DNA of 64,000 bases from Burkholderiales bacterium (GTDB lineage: Bacteria; Pseudomonadota; Gammaproteobacteria; Burkholderiales; Ga0077523), in NCBI GenBank assembly GCA_019745565.1, contig JAIESW010000017.1, positions 1 to 64,000 on the forward strand, written 5' to 3'. Made by a program: the position numbers and the translations under genes. The notes beneath the pieces are model-generated. The model did not search any database. It saw only the letters and a list, made by a program, of their open reading frames with translations, and was not told the origin of the DNA. The first letter of the stretch is position 1; every line of letters starts with the position of its first letter. Below, one piece after another: positions 62,332-64,000 of the stretch.

Positions 62332-62646
62332 ATGTACGCGGTCATCAAAACCGGCGGCAAGCAGTACCGGGTCAGCGCCGGGGAGAAGGTTAGGGTCGAG
62401 ACCCTCGATGCCGAAGTCGGCTCGGAAGTGGTGCTCGATCAGGTGCTGATGGTCGCCGACGGCGACAAGGTCACCCTGGGCAAGCCTCTCCTCGCCGGCG
62501 CTGCCGTCAAGGCCACCGTGGTCGCCCACGGGCGCGGCGACAAGGTCCGGATCTTCAAGCATCGCCGTCGCAAGCACTACCAGAAGCACGCAGGCCATCG
62601 CCAGAACTACACCGAGATCCAGATCTCGGGCATCTCGGCCGGTTAA
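62332..62646 (+). CDS. rplU: Ribosomal protein bL21 (104 aa)
   Basis: [20 protein letters not shown] is diagnostic, as is the end [15 protein letters not shown]. Standard length. It binds 23S rRNA domain V in the 50S subunit. The bL27 gene starts 12 bases downstream. Confidence 0.98.
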   Translation: MYAVIKTGGKQYRVSAGEKVRVETLDAEVGSEVVLDQVLMVADGDKVTLGKPLLAGAAVKATVVAHGRGDKVRIFKHRRRKHYQKHAGHRQNYTEIQISGISAG

Positions 62647-62658
62647 GGAGAAGCATCC

Positions 62659-62922
62659 ATGGCACACAAGAAAGCAGGCGGCAGCTCACGCAACGGCCGC
62701 GATTCCGAGTCGAAACGCCTCGGGGTGAAGCGCTACGGCGGGCAACTCGTCTCGGCCGGCAGCATCCTGGTCCGGCAACGCGGCACTCAAGTGCACGCGG
62801 GCGACAACGTCGGCATCGGCAAGGACCACACGCTGTTCGCCAAGGTCGACGGTCACGTGCAATTCGGCGTCAAGGGCCCGACCAAGCGCAAGACGGTCAA
62901 CATCATCCCCGCCGCTGCCTGA
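62659..62922 (+). CDS. rpmA: Ribosomal protein bL27 (87 aa)
   Basis: [20 protein letters not shown] and the [20 protein letters not shown] block identify it. It lies near the peptidyl transferase centre. AAGGAGAAG precedes its ATG, and a terminator follows it before obgE. Confidence 0.98.
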   Translation: MAHKKAGGSSRNGRDSESKRLGVKRYGGQLVSAGSILVRQRGTQVHAGDNVGIGKDHTLFAKVDGHVQFGVKGPTKRKTVNIIPAAA

Positions 62923-62946
62923 CGCGCGCCGCACCGGCACCACCGG

Positions 62947-62976
62947 AAAAGCCCTATCGTTCGCGGTAGGGCTTTT
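62947..62976 (+). terminator. Rho-independent terminator after rpmA
   Basis: AAAGCCCTATCG-TTCG-CGGTAGGGCTTT (one G-T pair) with TTT after it. It separates the ribosomal genes from obgE. Confidence 0.88.
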
Positions 62977-63024
62977 TAGTTTCCGGCCGCCGGTCCATCG
63001 CAACCGCGTGCATCGCACTGAACC

Positions 63025-64000
63025 ATGAAATTCGTCGACGAAGTCACCATCGAAGTCCACGCCGGCAAGGGCGGGGACGGCGTCGCCTCGTTCCGGCGCG
63101 AGAAGTTCGTGCCGCGCGGCGGTCCAGACGGCGGCGACGGCGGGCGCGGCGGCAGCGTGTACGCGATCGCCGACCGCAACATCAATACGCTGATCGAGTA
63201 TCGCTACACCCGCATCCACCGCGCGCGGAACGGCGAGAAGGGGCGCGGTTCCGACTGCTACGGTGCCGGCGCGGACGACATCGAGCTGCGCGTTCCGGTC
63301 GGCACGGTGGTGACGGACCTCGATACCGGGGTACGCCTCGCGGACCTCGCCCACGACGGCGAACGCGCGCTGCTCGCCAAGGGCGGCGAAGGCGGCCTCG
63401 GCAATCTGCACTTCAAGTCGAGCACCAACCGCGCGCCGCGGCAATGCACGCCCGGACAACCCGGCGAGAGCCGTCGCCTGCAGCTCGAGCTGAAAGTGCT
63501 CGCGGACATCGGTCTTCTCGGTCTGCCGAACGCCGGCAAATCCACGTTCATCCGTGCGGTGTCCGCGGCACGGCCCAAGGTCGCGGACTATCCGTTCACG
63601 ACCTTGTATCCCAACCTCGGTGTGGTCCGGGTCGCCGAATCGCGCAGCTTCGTGATCGCCGACATCCCGGGGCTCATCGAAGGCGCCGCCGAAGGCGCAG
63701 GCCTCGGCCACCAGTTCCTGCGGCATCTGGCACGCACGCGCCTCTTGCTGCACATCGTCGACATCGCACCGGTCGATCCGGACGCCGATCCGGTCCGCGA
63801 CGCCCGCAGCATCGTCGAGGAACTGCGCAAGTACGACGAGACGCTGTATCGCAAGCCGCGCTGGCTCGTGCTCAACAAGATCGACGCGCTCGATCCGGCG
63901 GAGCGGGAAGCGCGCGTCCGAGCCTTCGTGGACGACTATCTCGCGGGCCAGCCGACGCCGGTGTTCGCCATCTCCGCCCTGCAAGGCGAAGGCTGTCGCG
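63025..64000 (+). CDS. obgE: GTPase ObgE/CgtA, partial (3' end beyond the window)
   Basis: Essential GTPase for 50S assembly and stress control. The Obg fold is intact: [20 protein letters not shown], the glycine-rich [15 protein letters not shown]1 [10 protein letters not shown]3 DIPGLIEGA and G4 NKID are visible. The 325 codons seen end in GEGCR. The start is supported by position after the L27 terminator and by the Obg N-terminus. Confidence 0.97.
   Translation, partial: MKFVDEVTIEVHAGKGGDGVASFRREKFVPRGGPDGGDGGRGGSVYAIADRNINTLIEYRYTRIHRARNGEKGRGSDCYGAGADDIELRVPVGTVVTDLDTGVRLADLAHDGERALLAKGGEGGLGNLHFKSSTNRAPRQCTPGQPGESRRLQLELKVLADIGLLGLPNAGKSTFIRAVSAARPKVADYPFTTLYPNLGVVRVAESRSFVIADIPGLIEGAAEGAGLGHQFLRHLARTRLLLHIVDIAPVDPDADPVRDARSIVEELRKYDETLYRKPRWLVLNKIDALDPAEREARVRAFVDDYLAGQPTPVFAISALQGEGCR

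Overview
The window is about 64 kb of high-GC chromosomal DNA from a betaproteobacterium, probably Burkholderiales or a close relative. The evidence is a DUF3567 gene (a family I know only from this class), a proteasome homologue of the betaproteobacterial BPH type, DUF2946, DUF2322 and PP0621 proteins, a PhaM-type PHA granule protein, a PAKKA-repeat histone H1-like protein, PEP-CTERM proteins and the rplU-rpmA-obgE order with ispB divergent. No phage, IS element, CRISPR array or plasmid gene was seen. Coding density is high, and many neighbouring genes overlap by one to four bases.

Layout. 1-4.2 kb: a partial tRNA-Tyr, an aldo-keto reductase, a membrane GGDEF-EAL protein and DUF3567. 4.3-14.1 kb: one leftward nitrogen operon. 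It has a candidate sigma-54 promoter, a clear guanidine-I (ykkC) riboswitch, a NitT/TauT-type ABC importer, the two DUF1989 'urea carboxylase-associated' proteins, a 'urea carboxylase' and an allophanate hydrolase. The riboswitch and the two DUF1989 genes make this a guanidine, not a urea, assimilation pathway: import, carboxylation to carboxyguanidine, deimination to allophanate, then hydrolysis to ammonia and CO2. A G-quadruplex-prone repeat sits directly before the carboxylase start. 14.2-23 kb: a molybdopterin oxidoreductase, a PEP-CTERM protein with a sigma-54-type promoter, a YbaK deacylase, a NUDIX hydrolase, small secreted proteins, an SDR and malic enzyme MaeB. 23-26 kb: a tight operon of TraB/GumN protein, prolyl iminopeptidase, BPH proteasome homologue and a SnoaL-like protein.

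26-36.6 kb: PhaM, a sugar-acid cluster (UxaA-family dehydratase, SDR, FAH-family hydrolase), an LpxR-like lipid A deacylase, alanine dehydrogenase, the 5-oxoprolinase genes pxpABC and a class II aldolase. 36.7-45.9 kb: a serine hydrolase, an exported YqgE/AlgH variant and a di-heme oxidoreductase packed together, then an outer-membrane beta-barrel candidate, a 5'-truncated PEP-CTERM gene, an EEP-family phosphodiesterase and a MATE exporter. 45.9-50.7 kb: otnC and otnK for four-carbon sugar acids, DUF2322, a GST, DUF2946 and the H1-like protein.

51-56 kb: class Ia ribonucleotide reductase nrdA and nrdB with a GIY-YIG nuclease gene between them. A TTGACA-N16-TAGAAT promoter with two NrdR-type boxes lies upstream. 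56-64 kb: an HDAC-family deacetylase, AmpD, PilR and PilS, a PP0621 protein, tRNA-Pro(CGG), ispB, and rplU, rpmA and obgE, the last cut by the window end. Three kinds of purine/pyrimidine-skewed inverted repeats occupy intergenic gaps.
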